NCBI GenBank assembly: GCA_005884005.1
Contig: VAWI01000012.1
Location: 124,444 to 188,443 of the forward strand
DNA: 64,000 bases
Reading direction: 5' to 3'
DNA from: Actinomycetota bacterium
GTDB lineage: Bacteria; Actinomycetota; Thermoleophilia; Gaiellales; Gaiellaceae
Below, in pieces: positions 53,387 through 62,159 of this stretch; position 1 is the first letter of the stretch, and each line of letters starts with the position of its first letter. Below the pieces are notes generated by a model. The model did not search any database. It saw nothing but the letters and a program-made list of their open reading frames with translations, and had not been told where the DNA came from. A program made the translations under genes and the position numbers.

Positions 53387-53793
53387 TAGACGCGCCTCCG
53401 CTTCTTCGGCCGCACGCCGTTGTGGGCCTGCGGGGTGACGTCCTTGACGCCGAGGATCTCGAGGCCTGCGGCCTGGAGCGAGCGGATCGCAGTCTCGCGC
53501 CCCGATCCCGGCCCCTTGACGAAAACCTCCACCTTCTGGAGGCCGTGCTCCATGCCCTTCCGCGCGCATGCGTCCGCGGTCACCTGCGCGGCGAACGGGG
53601 TCGACTTGCGCGACCCCTTGAAGCCCGCGGAACCTGCGGACTCCCAGGCAATTACGTTCCCCTCGCCGTCGGTCAGCGAGACGATCGTGTTGTTGAACGA
53701 CGTCTTGATGTGCGCCTGGCCGATCGCAATGTTCTTCCGAACGCGGCGGCGCGTGCGACCACGGGTCGCGGCTCTGCGCGGAGTCGGAGGCAT
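53386..53793 (-). CDS. rpsK: 30S ribosomal protein S11
   Basis: 135 residues. [33 protein letters not shown] and [20 protein letters not shown] are typical of S11, with the Lys/Arg-rich end. ATG overlaps the rpsM stop (ATGA). Part of the platform of the small subunit. Confidence 0.96.
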   Translation of the reverse strand: MPPTPRRAATRGRTRRRVRKNIAIGQAHIKTSFNNTIVSLTDGEGNVIAWESAGSAGFKGSRKSTPFAAQVTADACARKGMEHGLQKVEVFVKGPGSGRETAIRSLQAAGLEILGVKDVTPQAHNGVRPKKRRRV

Positions 53794-54176
53794 CAGGTCT
53801 TGGTAGCCGCCTTCTTGCCCCGGCCGACAGTCTTCTTCGGGCCCTTACGGGTGCGCGCGTTCGTCTTCGTCCGCTGCCCGTGCACCGGCAGTCCGCGGCG
53901 GTGGCGCAAACCACGATAGGCGCCGATCTCCTGCAGGCGCTTGATCGCCTGCTGGCGCTCGCGGCGAAGGTCACCCTCGACCTGAAGGCTGCCGTCGATG
54001 TACTCGCGGAGCTTCGTCACCTCTTCGTCGGTCAGGTCCTTGACCTTCTCGTCGGGCGAGAGACCGAGCTCGGCGCAGACCTTCCGCGCCGTCGGCTGGC
54101 CGATTCCGTAGATGTAGGTCAGCCCGATCTCGAGCCGCTTCTGGTTGGGAAGGTTTACGCCGGCGATTCTGGCCAT
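53793..54176 (-). CDS. rpsM: 30S ribosomal protein S13
   Basis: 127 residues from the ATG at 54176. [39 protein letters not shown] and [20 protein letters not shown] are diagnostic. The basic tail contacts tRNA and the head-body bridge. Twelve bases after rpmJ. Confidence 0.96.
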   Translation of the reverse strand: MARIAGVNLPNQKRLEIGLTYIYGIGQPTARKVCAELGLSPDEKVKDLTDEEVTKLREYIDGSLQVEGDLRRERQQAIKRLQEIGAYRGLRHRRGLPVHGQRTKTNARTRKGPKKTVGRGKKAATKT

Positions 54177-54187
54177 CGGTTGGACTC

Positions 54188-54301
54188 CTAGCCTTGCCTT
54201 TGCTTGTGTCGGGGGTTCGTGCAGATGACCATGGTCCTGCCGTGCCGCTTGATCACGCGGCACCGCTCGCACATGGGCTTGACTGAGGCTCGTACTTTCA
54301 T
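54188..54301 (-). CDS. rpmJ: 50S ribosomal protein L36
   Basis: 37 residues: [20 protein letters not shown] then [17 protein letters not shown]. Zinc-binding form with CxxC plus Cys and His. Too short for ordinary ORF searches; found by its place between infA and rpsM. Confidence 0.95.
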   Translation of the reverse strand: MKVRASVKPMCERCRVIKRHGRTMVICTNPRHKQRQG

Positions 54302-54305
54302 TTCA

Positions 54306-54527
54306 TCAACGCTCTCTGTAGGTGATTCGACCGCGAGTGAGGTCGTAGGGCGACAGCTCCACCTTCACCTTGTCGCCCGGAAGGATGCGGATGTAGTGCT
54401 TTCGCATCTTCCCGGAGATCTTCGCCAGCACCTCGTGACCGTCGTCGAGCTTGACGCGGAACATCGTGCTGGGGAGCGCCTCGGTGATCTCGCCTTCGAC
54501 CTCGATCTTGTCGTCTTGCTTCGCCAA
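54306..54527 (-). CDS. infA: Translation initiation factor IF-1
   Basis: 73 residues, TTG start with a GAGG element just upstream. OB-fold: [40 protein letters not shown]. Binds the A-site during initiation. The TTG start on so conserved a gene fits autoregulation or low translation, but is only noted. Confidence 0.95.
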   Translation of the reverse strand: MAKQDDKIEVEGEITEALPSTMFRVKLDDGHEVLAKISGKMRKHYIRILPGDKVKVELSPYDLTRGRITYRER

Positions 54528-54601
54528 TTACCTCGCAGAAACCGCGCCTCATCAGCGCGGTTTGTCAGGACACGGAAAAACACGGCTCGCGCCGCGGCTG
54601 C

Positions 54602-55378
54602 TCATGGTAGCAAACCCGCTTCGGCAGGCCGTTTCGCCGCCGTGAGCACTCGTGGACCCGACTCGGCAACCGCGACCGTGTGCTCGAAATGGGCCGACAG
54701 CGAGCCGTCGGCCGAGGAAATCGACCATTCATCGGCATGCATGACCACGTCGGGCCCGCCGGCCGTGATCATCGGCTCGATCGCGAGAGTCATGCCGGGA
54801 AGCAGCTCAGGGCCGCGCTCAGGCGCTCCGAAGTTCGGAATCTGCGGATCCTCGTGATAAGCGCGACCGACACCGTGGCCGACCAGGCTGCGGACGACCG
54901 AGAACCCGGCAGCCTCCACCACAGTTTGGATCGTGTGGCCGATGTCGGAGACGTGGTTTCCGACCCGCATCTGGTCGATGCCGGCGGCCAGCGCCTCCTG
55001 ACAGACGTCCAACAAGCGCTGCGCGTCGGGCGAGATCTCGCCGACGCCGAAGGTATAGGCGCTGTCGGCGATGAGCCCGTCGAGCGTGACGCCGAGGTCG
55101 ACAGAGATCACGTCGCCCTCCTTGGCCCTGTAATCGGTCGGGATCCCGTGCACGATCATCGCGTTCGGCGAGATACAGAGCGTCGCCGGATAGCCTCGGT
55201 AGCCCTTCGAGGTCGGCGCGCCCCCGCGCTCGCGGATGTACTCCTCGGCGAGACGGTCAAGCTCAAGCATCGAGATCCCGGGCCTGAGTTCCTCGCCGAT
55301 CAGCGCCAACGTGTCGACCACAATGTCACCGGCGCGGGCCATGCCCTCGATCTCGGCCTGGCTCTTCCGAATGATCAC
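54602..55378 (-). CDS. map: Methionine aminopeptidase, type I
   Basis: Removes the initiator Met. 258 residues from the GTG at 55378, preceded by AAGGGCG. Metal ligands in SVDLGVTLDGLIADSAYT (two Asp), His in LVGHGVGRAYHEDP, Glu in AIEPM and in HFEHTVAV. The frame is open further upstream without conserved sequence. 74 bases upstream of infA. Confidence 0.96.
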   Translation of the reverse strand: MIIRKSQAEIEGMARAGDIVVDTLALIGEELRPGISMLELDRLAEEYIRERGGAPTSKGYRGYPATLCISPNAMIVHGIPTDYRAKEGDVISVDLGVTLDGLIADSAYTFGVGEISPDAQRLLDVCQEALAAGIDQMRVGNHVSDIGHTIQTVVEAAGFSVVRSLVGHGVGRAYHEDPQIPNFGAPERGPELLPGMTLAIEPMITAGGPDVVMHADEWSISSADGSLSAHFEHTVAVAESGPRVLTAAKRPAEAGLLP

Positions 55379-55541
55379 CGACGGTCGCCCTTCGTTCGAC
55401 TCGTGCTCGCCGGCCGCGAAAAGCCCGGCTCGCAAGGACGCAGGGAGTGCTCGTAGCTGAAAGCTACGGGCGGGACTGAGGACGCCGCGAGGCGGAGCTT
55501 TGCAGCGCCCCGGCGGGCGCGAGGCGGGCGGGAGGCGACCG
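55379..55541 (-). promoter_or_regulatory. Gap between adk and map
   Basis: 163 bases with a CGTAGCT-GAA-AGCTACG hairpin (55451-55467) and GC-rich sequence; possible processing site or internal promoter. Nothing coding seen. Confidence 0.3.
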
Positions 55542-56117
55542 TCATCTCACTGCGACCTGCTCGAGCGTGGCCTGGATCTCGGCGAAAACCTCGTTCGGCG
55601 TGCCGTCGGCGTGGATCGGGACGAGGACGCCCAGGGTGCGATAGTGCTCGATCAGCGGCTCCGTCTCGCGGTGATAGATCTCGAGGCGGGTGCGGATCGC
55701 CTCGGGGGTGTCGTCGGGGCGTTGCTCTTCCCGGGCGCGCCTGAGTAGCCTCTCGATGCAGATCTCGTCCGAGACCTGGAGGGCGAAGACCACAGTCAGC
55801 TCGCGGCCGATCTCCCGCAGCATCGCGTCGAGGGCGCCGGCCTGTGGCGTCGTGCGCGGGAAGCCGTCGAGGACGAACCCGTCAGCGGCATCGGGCTCTT
55901 CCAGCCGCTCGCGGATCAGCTCGATCATCAGCTCGTCGGGGACGAGCTCGCCCTTTTCCAGGATCGGCCTCACCTGCTGTCCGAGCGGCGTTCGGGAGGC
56001 AATCGCGGCGCGAAGCATGTCGCCGGTCGCGATGTGCGGGATCCCGTACTCCGCCGAGATCCGCTTGGCCTGTGTCCCTTTGCCGGACCCCTGCGGTCCG
56101 AGCAGCAGAATTTTCAC
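55542..56117 (-). CDS. adk: Adenylate kinase
   Basis: 191 residues from the GTG at 56117. P-loop GPQGSGKGTQAKRI, AMP-binding ATGDMLRAAI and DGFPRTTPQA. LID domain is the short, zinc-free type (RRAREEQRPDDTPEAI). The start lies 5 bases before a family 4 element that separates it from secY. Confidence 0.95.
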   Translation of the reverse strand: MKILLLGPQGSGKGTQAKRISAEYGIPHIATGDMLRAAIASRTPLGQQVRPILEKGELVPDELMIELIRERLEEPDAADGFVLDGFPRTTPQAGALDAMLREIGRELTVVFALQVSDEICIERLLRRAREEQRPDDTPEAIRTRLEIYHRETEPLIEHYRTLGVLVPIHADGTPNEVFAEIQATLEQVAVR

Positions 56118-56121
56118 CGGT

Positions 56122-56279
56122 GCCCCACCCGGCAATGCACGCCGGCCTCTCGCCCGTGATCACGCGGCGCCAGAGTCCACCCTCGCCCTTGCCAAGGCGT
56201 CAAGCCTTGGCCGCAGGCGATGGCGGCCTCTGGCTTGGTGCTCGCAACCGAGAGACTCGGCAGCATCACCGGGTGGGGC
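56122..56279. repeat. Family 4 structured element, copy B
   Basis: 158 bases between secY and adk, closely matching 10174-10330 in its core (GATCACGC then GCGCCAGAGTCCAC, CTCTGGCTTGGTGCTCGC). Terminal arms are GCCCCACCCGG / CCGGGTGGGGC here against GTGGTCTGGCCGG / its complement in copy A. The internal mismatch after the arm (CA/CA) is kept. Confidence 0.85.
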
Positions 56280-56280
56280 A

Positions 56281-57540
56281 CTAGCGCAGGAAGCCTTCGT
56301 AGGAGCGCATCATCATCTGCGACTCCATCTGGCGCATCGTGTCGAGCGCGACACCGACGACGATCAGCACCGAGGTGCCGCCGAGGGCGCGCGAGGTTGC
56401 TTGCGAGAAGCCGCCGTAGCGGATGAAGAGGCTCGGGGTGACCGCGATGATTGCCAGGTAGAGCGACCCCGGCAGCGTCAGCCGCGTCAGGACGCGGTCG
56501 AGGTACTGCGCGGTCGGCGGGCCCGGACGGATGCCGGGGATGTAGCCGCCGTACTTGCGCAGGTTGTCGGCCTGGTCGACCGGGTTGAACTGGACTGCGG
56601 TGTAGAAGTAGGTGAAGACGACGATCAGGACCGCCTCGGTGAGCAGGTAGCCCCAGCTTGATGGCTGGAAGTGCCGGTTGACGAACGTCTGGGTCGACGG
56701 AACGAACTCGGCGATCGTCGGCGGGAAAGCCATCACGGCCGCCGCGAAGATGACCGGGATCACGCCCGCCATGTTCACGCGCAGGGGCATGTATGTCGAC
56801 CCGCCGGAAGTCATCCGCCGTCCGACCATCTGCTTGGCGTATTGGATCGGTATTCGCCGCTGCCCCTCTTGGATGAAGACCACTGCGACGACGACTCCGA
56901 TCGCCACGAGCGGGAAGAACAGCTTCTCCATCGGGCCGCCGTTGTACCAGGCAACCACGCCGGCGGGAGCCGTGGCGAGAATCGAGGCGAAGATCAACAG
57001 CGAGATGCCGTTGCCGATCCCGCGCTTGGTGATCAGCTCGCCCATCCACATCAGCAACGTCGTCCCGGCAACGAGCGTGACGACGATCAGGACGAGGCGG
57101 CCCGAATTCGCGGCCAGCACGCCCTCGCGCTTGAACAGGAAGGCGTAGCCGGTTGCCTGCGCCGCGGCGAGCGCAACGGTCAGGTAGCGCGTGTACTGGT
57201 TGATCTTGGCCATGCCCGCCTCGCCCTCTTTCTGGAGCTCTTCCAGCTTCGGGACCACGACGGTCATGAGCTGGAGGATGATCGAGGCGGTGACGTAGGG
57301 CATGATCCCGAGCGCGAAGATCGAGAAGCGCGACAGCGCCGAGCCCGAGAACAGGTTCAGGAGGCCGAGAATCGAGCTGCCGCGGCCGCCGGAGCCGAAG
57401 AAGTCCTGAATCGACTTCGAGTCGACGCCGGGAGCGGGCATCCAAGAGCCGAGCCGGTAGAGGCCCAGGATCAGGCCCGTAAACATGACCCTGCGGCGTA
57501 GCTCGGGGACGCGCCAGGCGTTGGCGAGCCAGGAGAACAC
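56281..57540 (-). CDS. secY: Preprotein translocase subunit SecY
   Basis: 419 residues with ten transmembrane helices; the channel of the Sec system. The plug and lateral-gate regions (LYRLGSWMPAPGV, FALGIMPYVTASIILQL, RGIGNGISLLIFA) and the C5 loop (GIRPGPPTAQYLDRVLTRL) are conserved. Starts directly at the rplO stop. Confidence 0.97.
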   Translation of the reverse strand: MFSWLANAWRVPELRRRVMFTGLILGLYRLGSWMPAPGVDSKSIQDFFGSGGRGSSILGLLNLFSGSALSRFSIFALGIMPYVTASIILQLMTVVVPKLEELQKEGEAGMAKINQYTRYLTVALAAAQATGYAFLFKREGVLAANSGRLVLIVVTLVAGTTLLMWMGELITKRGIGNGISLLIFASILATAPAGVVAWYNGGPMEKLFFPLVAIGVVVAVVFIQEGQRRIPIQYAKQMVGRRMTSGGSTYMPLRVNMAGVIPVIFAAAVMAFPPTIAEFVPSTQTFVNRHFQPSSWGYLLTEAVLIVVFTYFYTAVQFNPVDQADNLRKYGGYIPGIRPGPPTAQYLDRVLTRLTLPGSLYLAIIAVTPSLFIRYGGFSQATSRALGGTSVLIVVGVALDTMRQMESQMMMRSYEGFLR

Positions 57541-58191
57541 CTATTCCTCCGACGCCTGATCGGCTTCGGCGGACGACTCGGGCTCCTCACTCGCCTCAGA
57601 CTCGTCCGATTCTGGATCCTCCACTTTCTCTTCCTCGGTCTCGGGGGGCTCTGGGTCCGCCTGTGGGATCTCCGCCCGCAGACGCCGCTTCGGCTTTCGA
57701 GGCTCGGGCTCGCCGCGAAGCCAGGTGATCGAGCCGCCCGCCTGTTCGATCTTCTCGCGCGCGCTCTTGGAGAAGTTGTGCGCGCTGACGGCCAGCTTCT
57801 TGGACAGATCGCCGTGACCGAGGATCTTCAGGTCGTACTTCGTGTTCCGGATCAGGCCGGCCGCAGCGAGCGACTCCGGCGTGATCTCGGTGCCTGCGTC
57901 GAACCGCTCGAGGTCGCGAACGTTGACAGCAACCGTGCGCGTGCGATGTGGGCCCATCGGCATCGCATCCTTCGAGTAGGGTCCGCGCTGCTTGCCGAGG
58001 CGCATGTAGATCGGCATCTGGCCGCCCTCGAAGCCGGCGCGCATCTTGTGGGAGCCCGAGCGCGCCTTCTGCCCCTTGAGGCCGCGCGTCGAGTAACGCC
58101 CCTTTCCGGAGCCCAGGCCGCGGCCGACGCGCTTACGGTCCTTGCGCGCCTGCGCGGGCTTCAGGTTCGAAAGATTGAGCTTCTCCGGCAT
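57541..58191 (-). CDS. rplO: 50S ribosomal protein L15 with acidic C-terminal extension
   Basis: The first 145 residues are typical L15 (NLKPAQARKDRKRVGRGLGSG, GSHKMRAGFEGGQMPIYMRL). About 65 extra residues form a Glu/Ser/Asp/Pro-rich tail (PETEEEKVEDPESDESEASE). The total of 216 compares with the usual 145-150. The tail is likely disordered. Confidence 0.95.
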   Translation of the reverse strand: MPEKLNLSNLKPAQARKDRKRVGRGLGSGKGRYSTRGLKGQKARSGSHKMRAGFEGGQMPIYMRLGKQRGPYSKDAMPMGPHRTRTVAVNVRDLERFDAGTEITPESLAAAGLIRNTKYDLKILGHGDLSKKLAVSAHNFSKSAREKIEQAGGSITWLRGEPEPRKPKRRLRAEIPQADPEPPETEEEKVEDPESDESEASEEPESSAEADQASEE

Positions 58192-58193
58192 GT

Positions 58194-58376
58194 CTACGAG
58201 GCGTCCTCGACCCTCACCAAGTGGCGGACCTTCCTGAGCATACCGGCGAGCTGCGGGCTCTCAGCGTGCTCCGCCGATCGGCCGATCTTGCCGAGTCCAA
58301 GCGCGCGCAGCGTCCCGCGGTGGCGCTCGCTCTGGCCGATCTGGCTACGCGTCTGGGTTATCTTCAGCTTCGCCAT
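58194..58376 (-). CDS. rpmD: 50S ribosomal protein L30
   Basis: 60 residues from ATG at 58376: [35 protein letters not shown]. An AAGAGG site lies inside the rpsE tail, and the two genes overlap by 32 bases, which is unusual for this pair. Confidence 0.95.
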   Translation of the reverse strand: MAKLKITQTRSQIGQSERHRGTLRALGLGKIGRSAEHAESPQLAGMLRKVRHLVRVEDAS

Positions 58377-59055
58377 CGGTTGCCTCTTGCTGCTGGTTTT
58401 CGCCGGGGGAACCTCCCGGTTCACCCGAGACCCCCTCCACTGGTCCGCTGTCGCGGACAGGCCGCTGCGCGGCCACCGTTTCTTCGACAGCGGGCGCCTC
58501 TTCGGCGACGGGTTCTGGGGCCTTCGCCGGAATCGGGAGAACCTGACTCACGGTCAGGCCGCGGATCTGCGCAACCTCCTCGGGCCGCCGCAGGCGCCGC
58601 AGGCCATCGACCGTCGCCTTGAGCATGTTGATCGGGTTCGTCGTCCCGAGGCTCTTGGCGAGGATGTCGCGGACGCCGCCGAGCTCGAGCACGGCGCGGA
58701 CGCCGCCCCCCGCGATCACGCCCGTCCCCTCGCTCGCAGGCCGCAGCAACACTCGCGCGGCGCCGAACTCACCCAGGATCTCATGGGTGATCGTGGTGCC
58801 CTTCTTGGGCACGGTGAACAGGTTCTTCTTCGCATCGTCGACGGCCTTCGAGATTGCGAGCGGCACCTCGCGAGCCTTGCCGTAGCCGACACCGACGCGG
58901 TCGACCTCGTCGCCGATCACGACGAGGGCCGTGAACGAGAATCGCCGGCCGCCCTTGACGACCTTGGCGACGCGGTTGATCTCGACCACGCGCTCCTTGA
59001 GCTCGCGCTCTCGCTCGCGTTCGATCACTTCACGTTCGACGGGCGTTGTGCTCAA
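58345..59055 (-). CDS. rpsE: 30S ribosomal protein S5 with repeat-derived tail
   Basis: 236 residues from TTG at 59055 (TTGA overlap with the rplR stop). Core S5: [50 protein letters not shown]. The last 65 residues are Pro/Glu/Gly-rich ([20 protein letters not shown]), and residues about 192-217 are encoded by a family 2 repeat. The tail runs past the rpmD start. S5 usually ends near 165-200 residues. Confidence 0.94.
   Translation of the reverse strand: MSTTPVEREVIERERERELKERVVEINRVAKVVKGGRRFSFTALVVIGDEVDRVGVGYGKAREVPLAISKAVDDAKKNLFTVPKKGTTITHEILGEFGAARVLLRPASEGTGVIAGGGVRAVLELGGVRDILAKSLGTTNPINMLKATVDGLRRLRRPEEVAQIRGLTVSQVLPIPAKAPEPVAEEAPAVEETVAAQRPVRDSGPVEGVSGEPGGSPGENQQQEATDGEAEDNPDA
58404..58480 (+). 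repeat. Family 2 repeat inside rpsE
   Basis: GGGGGAACCTCCCGG, CCCTCCACTGGTCCGCTG and CGCGGACAGGCCGC match the intergenic copies at 24147, 24270 and 59425, but here the sequence is in frame and translated on the minus strand. Confidence 0.8.
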
Positions 59056-59408
59056 AACTTGAGTCCTCCCTCGCGCGCGGCCTCGGCGAGCGCCTTCACG
59101 CGTCCGTGGTACAGGTAGCCGCCGCGGTCGAAGACGACGTTCTCGACGCTCGCCTTCTTTGCGTTCTCCGCCAGCAACTTGCCGACCTCGGCTGCCTGCC
59201 GGGTCTTGTTGCCCTTGAACGACTTCTTCAGGTGCAGCCAGCTCGCGGCGGCGAGCGTCTTCCCGTCGGCGTCGTTGACGAGCTGCGCCTCGATGCCGCT
59301 GTTCGAGCGGAAGACGACCAGCCGCGGCCGCTCCGCGGTGCCGTAGACCTTGCCGCGGACTCGCTTGTGCCGCCGGGCCCGTGCTTCGGGCTTGGTCAGA
59401 ACTGCCAT
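59052..59408 (-). CDS. rplR: 50S ribosomal protein L18
   Basis: 118 residues. [38 protein letters not shown] and [20 protein letters not shown] are typical. Binds 5S rRNA. Separated from rplF by a family 2 repeat. Confidence 0.96.
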   Translation of the reverse strand: MAVLTKPEARARRHKRVRGKVYGTAERPRLVVFRSNSGIEAQLVNDADGKTLAAASWLHLKKSFKGNKTRQAAEVGKLLAENAKKASVENVVFDRGGYLYHGRVKALAEAAREGGLKF

Positions 59409-59424
59409 TACGCTCTCTTGCCGG

Positions 59425-59502
59425 CGGCGCAGCCGCCTGTCCGCGCCAGCGGACCAGTGGAAGGGAAACCAGCGCGAAGCGATCGGGAGGTTCCCCCAGC
59501 AC
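59425..59502 (-). repeat. Family 2 repeat between rplF and rplR
   Basis: On the minus strand: GGGGGAACCTCCCGATCGCT, CGCGCTGGTTTCCCTTCCAC, TGGTCCGCTGGCGCGGACAG, then a GGCGGCTGCGCCGCC hairpin. Fills the 118-base gap, which is normally very short. Confidence 0.85.
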
Positions 59503-59526
59503 GGACCGAATTCACTTGCAAATCAA

Positions 59527-60060
59527 TCACGCTCGCTTACCAACTTTCCTTCTGACGTACTCGCCTTCGTAGCGGATGCCCTTGCCTTTGTACGGCTCCG
59601 GCGGGCGCACCTTGCGCACCTGCGCGGCAATCTCGCCGACTTGCTGCTTGTCGATCCCCTTGACGAGCACGGTCGTCGCATCCGGAACCTCGAAGGCGAT
59701 CCCCTGCGGCGGCTTGATCACGACCGGGTGCGAGAAGCCGACGTTCAGCTCCAGATCCGTGCCCCGCAACGCCGCGCGGTAGCCGACGCCCTGGAGCTCG
59801 AGGCGCTTTTCGTAGCCCTTCGTGACTCCTTCGACCATATTCGCGAGCAACGAGCGTGTGAGTCCGTGCAGCGCACGGTCCTCGCCGCGCTCAGTCGGGC
59901 GCTTGACCACGAGGTTGCCGTTCTCCTGCTCGATCTGCATTCGCGCCGGGACGGTCTGGCTCAGTTCTCCCAGAGGACCGTTCACCTGAACGCGCCCAGG
60001 GGAGATCGCGACGTTGACCCCGCTAGGCAATTCGATTGGCTGTTTTCCGATTCGACTCAT
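59527..60060 (-). CDS. rplF: 50S ribosomal protein L6
   Basis: 177 residues. [30 protein letters not shown] and [20 protein letters not shown], ending [19 protein letters not shown], all standard for L6. Sits near the factor-binding site of the large subunit. Confidence 0.97.
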   Translation of the reverse strand: MSRIGKQPIELPSGVNVAISPGRVQVNGPLGELSQTVPARMQIEQENGNLVVKRPTERGEDRALHGLTRSLLANMVEGVTKGYEKRLELQGVGYRAALRGTDLELNVGFSHPVVIKPPQGIAFEVPDATTVLVKGIDKQQVGEIAAQVRKVRPPEPYKGKGIRYEGEYVRRKVGKRA

Positions 60061-60094
60061 GAAATTTTCCCCTTGGTGAAAGCGCGCAGCACTC

Positions 60095-60529
60095 TCACCA
60101 AATAAAACAGATCACCTCACCGCCGACGCCCCGCTCCTGGGCGGTGCGGCTCGTGATCAGGCCGTTCGAGGTCGACAGGATTGCCACGCCCATGCCGCCG
60201 AGGACGCGTGGCAGCCGGTCCTTGCGCGCATAGATACGGCGGCCGGGCTTGGAGACACGCTTCAGGTTCGTGATCACGCGCTCGCGGCTGCGGCTGTACT
60301 TGAGGTCGATCACGAGCGTGCTGTACGCGCGGTGCTCTTTCTTGTCCTCGTGCTCCGAGTTCCAGGCCTCCGAGCCGACGACGCGGAAGTCTCGGATGTA
60401 GCCCTCGTCTTTGAGCAGGCGCGCGATCTCCTCCTTGATCCGCGAGTTCGGCATCTCCACTTGGTCGTGGAGCGCCCGATTCGCGTTCCGGATTCGGCTC
60501 AACATGTCTGCAATTGGATCCGTCAACAT
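60095..60529 (-). CDS. rpsH: 30S ribosomal protein S8
   Basis: 144 residues. [20 protein letters not shown] and [20 protein letters not shown]...GGEVICFIW are diagnostic. Includes an insertion ([20 protein letters not shown]) longer than in most S8 proteins. 34 bases upstream of rplF. Confidence 0.96.
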   Translation of the reverse strand: MLTDPIADMLSRIRNANRALHDQVEMPNSRIKEEIARLLKDEGYIRDFRVVGSEAWNSEHEDKKEHRAYSTLVIDLKYSRSRERVITNLKRVSKPGRRIYARKDRLPRVLGGMGVAILSTSNGLITSRTAQERGVGGEVICFIW

Positions 60530-60536
60530 GGCTTCC

Positions 60537-60722
60537 TCACCAGCTTGATTTGGTCATGCCCGGGATCGAGCCGTCGTGGGCGAGCTCACGCAGGCAGATC
60601 CGGCAGAGGCCGAACTTGCGATAAACCGCGCGCGGACGGCCGCAGCGTCGGCAGCGCGTGTAATTCCGCACCTTGAACTTCTGCGGCCGCGCGGCTTTGA
60701 CAATCAGGGATTTCTTGGCCAC
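60537..60722 (-). CDS. rpsN: 30S ribosomal protein S14, type Z
   Basis: 61 residues, GTG start overlapping the rplE stop by one base. [20 protein letters not shown] is the two-knuckle zinc site of short S14 (rpsZ type); [18 protein letters not shown] ends it. Confidence 0.96.
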   Translation of the reverse strand: MAKKSLIVKAARPQKFKVRNYTRCRRCGRPRAVYRKFGLCRICLRELAHDGSIPGMTKSSW

Positions 60723-61348
60723 TAGGCTTCGTCTCCTTCTGCTTCCTCGCCGGCTCCGGCTTCCGCCATGCCGGGGAACGGCATACCGAGTCCGCGCAGG
60801 AGCGCTTCCGCCTCGGCGTTGTCCTTCGCCGTCGTGGTGATCGCCACGTCGAGCCCTCGGATGGTGTCGACGTCGTCGTAGTTGATCTCCGGAAAGATGA
60901 TCTGCTCTCGAATTCCGAGCGAGAAGTTGCCTCGCCCGTCGAAGGAGCGGGTGCTGAGGCCCCGGAAGTCGCGGATCCGCGGCAGCGCGATCGAGATCAG
61001 GCGGTCGAGGAATTCCCACATGCGGGCGCCTCGCAGCGTCACTCGCACACCGACCGGCATTCCCTCGCGCAGCTTGAAGCTCGCGATCGACTTGCGCGCG
61101 CGGCGCACCTGCGCGCGCTGCCCGGCGATCGTCGTCAGCTGGTCGAGCGCGTTCTCGAGCACCTTCGCCTCGGTCTTGGCGTCGCCGATGCCCATGTTGA
61201 GGGTGATCTTCTGCAGGCGCGGAACGTCCATCACCGAGGAGACGTCGAGCCTGTCCTTGAGCTGCCCGCGCAGCTCTTGCTCGTAGCGCTCCTTCAGGCG
61301 CGGCTGATAGCCGTTGCCGTTGGTGCTTTTCTTCCTCGGTCGAGCCAT
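60722..61348 (-). CDS. rplE: 50S ribosomal protein L5
   Basis: 208 residues from the ATG at 61348. [50 protein letters not shown] and [19 protein letters not shown] are conserved. Ends with an acidic Glu/Ala tail. Overlaps rplX by one base (TAATG). Confidence 0.96.
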   Translation of the reverse strand: MARPRKKSTNGNGYQPRLKERYEQELRGQLKDRLDVSSVMDVPRLQKITLNMGIGDAKTEAKVLENALDQLTTIAGQRAQVRRARKSIASFKLREGMPVGVRVTLRGARMWEFLDRLISIALPRIRDFRGLSTRSFDGRGNFSLGIREQIIFPEINYDDVDTIRGLDVAITTTAKDNAEAEALLRGLGMPFPGMAEAGAGEEAEGDEA

Positions 61349-61719
61349 TACTTGTCGATCTCCTCGCCGCAATCGGCCCGCTTGCAGACGCGGACGTGCA
61401 GCTGCTTGTCCTTGACGGTCTTCTCCTTCATCCCGATTCGGGTCGGCCGGTTGCACGTCGGGCAGACGACCATCACGTTGGCGACCGGCACCGGCGCGGC
61501 CTTTTCGATCACTCCGCCCGGCGTCATCTGCGTGCCGCCCATCCGGCTCGAGTCGCGCATCGGTTTGGGTCGCGTGTGGCGCTTGACCACATTCAGGTTC
61601 TCGACGATCACGCGGCGCTCGGCCGGACGTGAGTCGAGGACGCGACCCTGCTTGCCGCGGTCCTTGCCCTTGATCATGTGGACGAGGTCGCCCTTACGAA
61701 CCTTCATTTTAGGATTCAT
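61348..61719 (-). CDS. rplX: 50S ribosomal protein L24 with four-Cys C-terminus
   Basis: 123 residues; a second ATG five codons in is the more usual start ([20 protein letters not shown]). The KOW motif region is followed by [13 protein letters not shown] and [10 protein letters not shown], giving two CxxC-like pairs and a possible zinc ribbon, plainly seen here and not in all L24 proteins. Confidence 0.95.
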   Translation of the reverse strand: MNPKMKVRKGDLVHMIKGKDRGKQGRVLDSRPAERRVIVENLNVVKRHTRPKPMRDSSRMGGTQMTPGGVIEKAAPVPVANVMVVCPTCNRPTRIGMKEKTVKDKQLHVRVCKRADCGEEIDK

Positions 61720-61735
61720 GACTTTCTCAACTCCT

Positions 61736-61796
61736 CACGAGCAAAGCGATGTGACAAACCAGCAAGTGGAAAATGCGCAGCATTTTTCACTTACAA
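61736..61796. repeat. Family 3 element between rplX and rplN
   Basis: Box AGCAAAGCGATGTGACAAAC, then AAGTGGAAAATGC-GCA-GCATTTTTCACTT, a 13-base stem with one imperfect pair. The box matches 39812; the hairpin differs entirely. In the operon gap, where normally only a few bases occur. Confidence 0.7.
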
Positions 61797-62159
61797 AACC
61801 TCCGGAGCTAGAGAAACGATCTTCATGAAGTTGCGCTCGCGCAACTCGCGGGCGACCGGCCCGAAGATGCGCGTGCCTCGTGGATTGTTCGCGTTGTCGA
61901 TGATCACGGCGGCGTTCTCGTCGAAGGCGATTGACGTGCCGTCGTCGCGGCCGTAGGGCTTGCGCGTGCGCACGACCACGGCCTGGACGACCTCGCCCTT
62001 CTTGATCGCGCCCTGCGGGGTCGCGGTCTTCACCGTAGCGGTGATCACGTCGCCCACGCGCGCGTAGCGGCGCTTCGAGCCGCCCTTGACGCGGATGCAG
62101 AGGATCTCGCGCGCGCCGGTGTTGTCCGCGACGCGCAGCCGGGATTCCTGCTGGATCAC
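61791..62159 (-). CDS. rplN: 50S ribosomal protein L14
   Basis: 122 residues. [40 protein letters not shown] and [13 protein letters not shown]...[15 protein letters not shown] are diagnostic. Starts inside the last codons of rpsQ (4-base overlap). Confidence 0.97.
   Translation of the reverse strand: MIQQESRLRVADNTGAREILCIRVKGGSKRRYARVGDVITATVKTATPQGAIKKGEVVQAVVVRTRKPYGRDDGTSIAFDENAAVIIDNANNPRGTRIFGPVARELRERNFMKIVSLAPEVL

Noticed and set aside
55690-56661. Plus-strand frame crossing adk, the family 4 element and secY
   Set aside because: It joins the antisense of two conserved genes through a repeat. Part of its translation resembles the frame across the other family 4 copy only because the DNA repeats.
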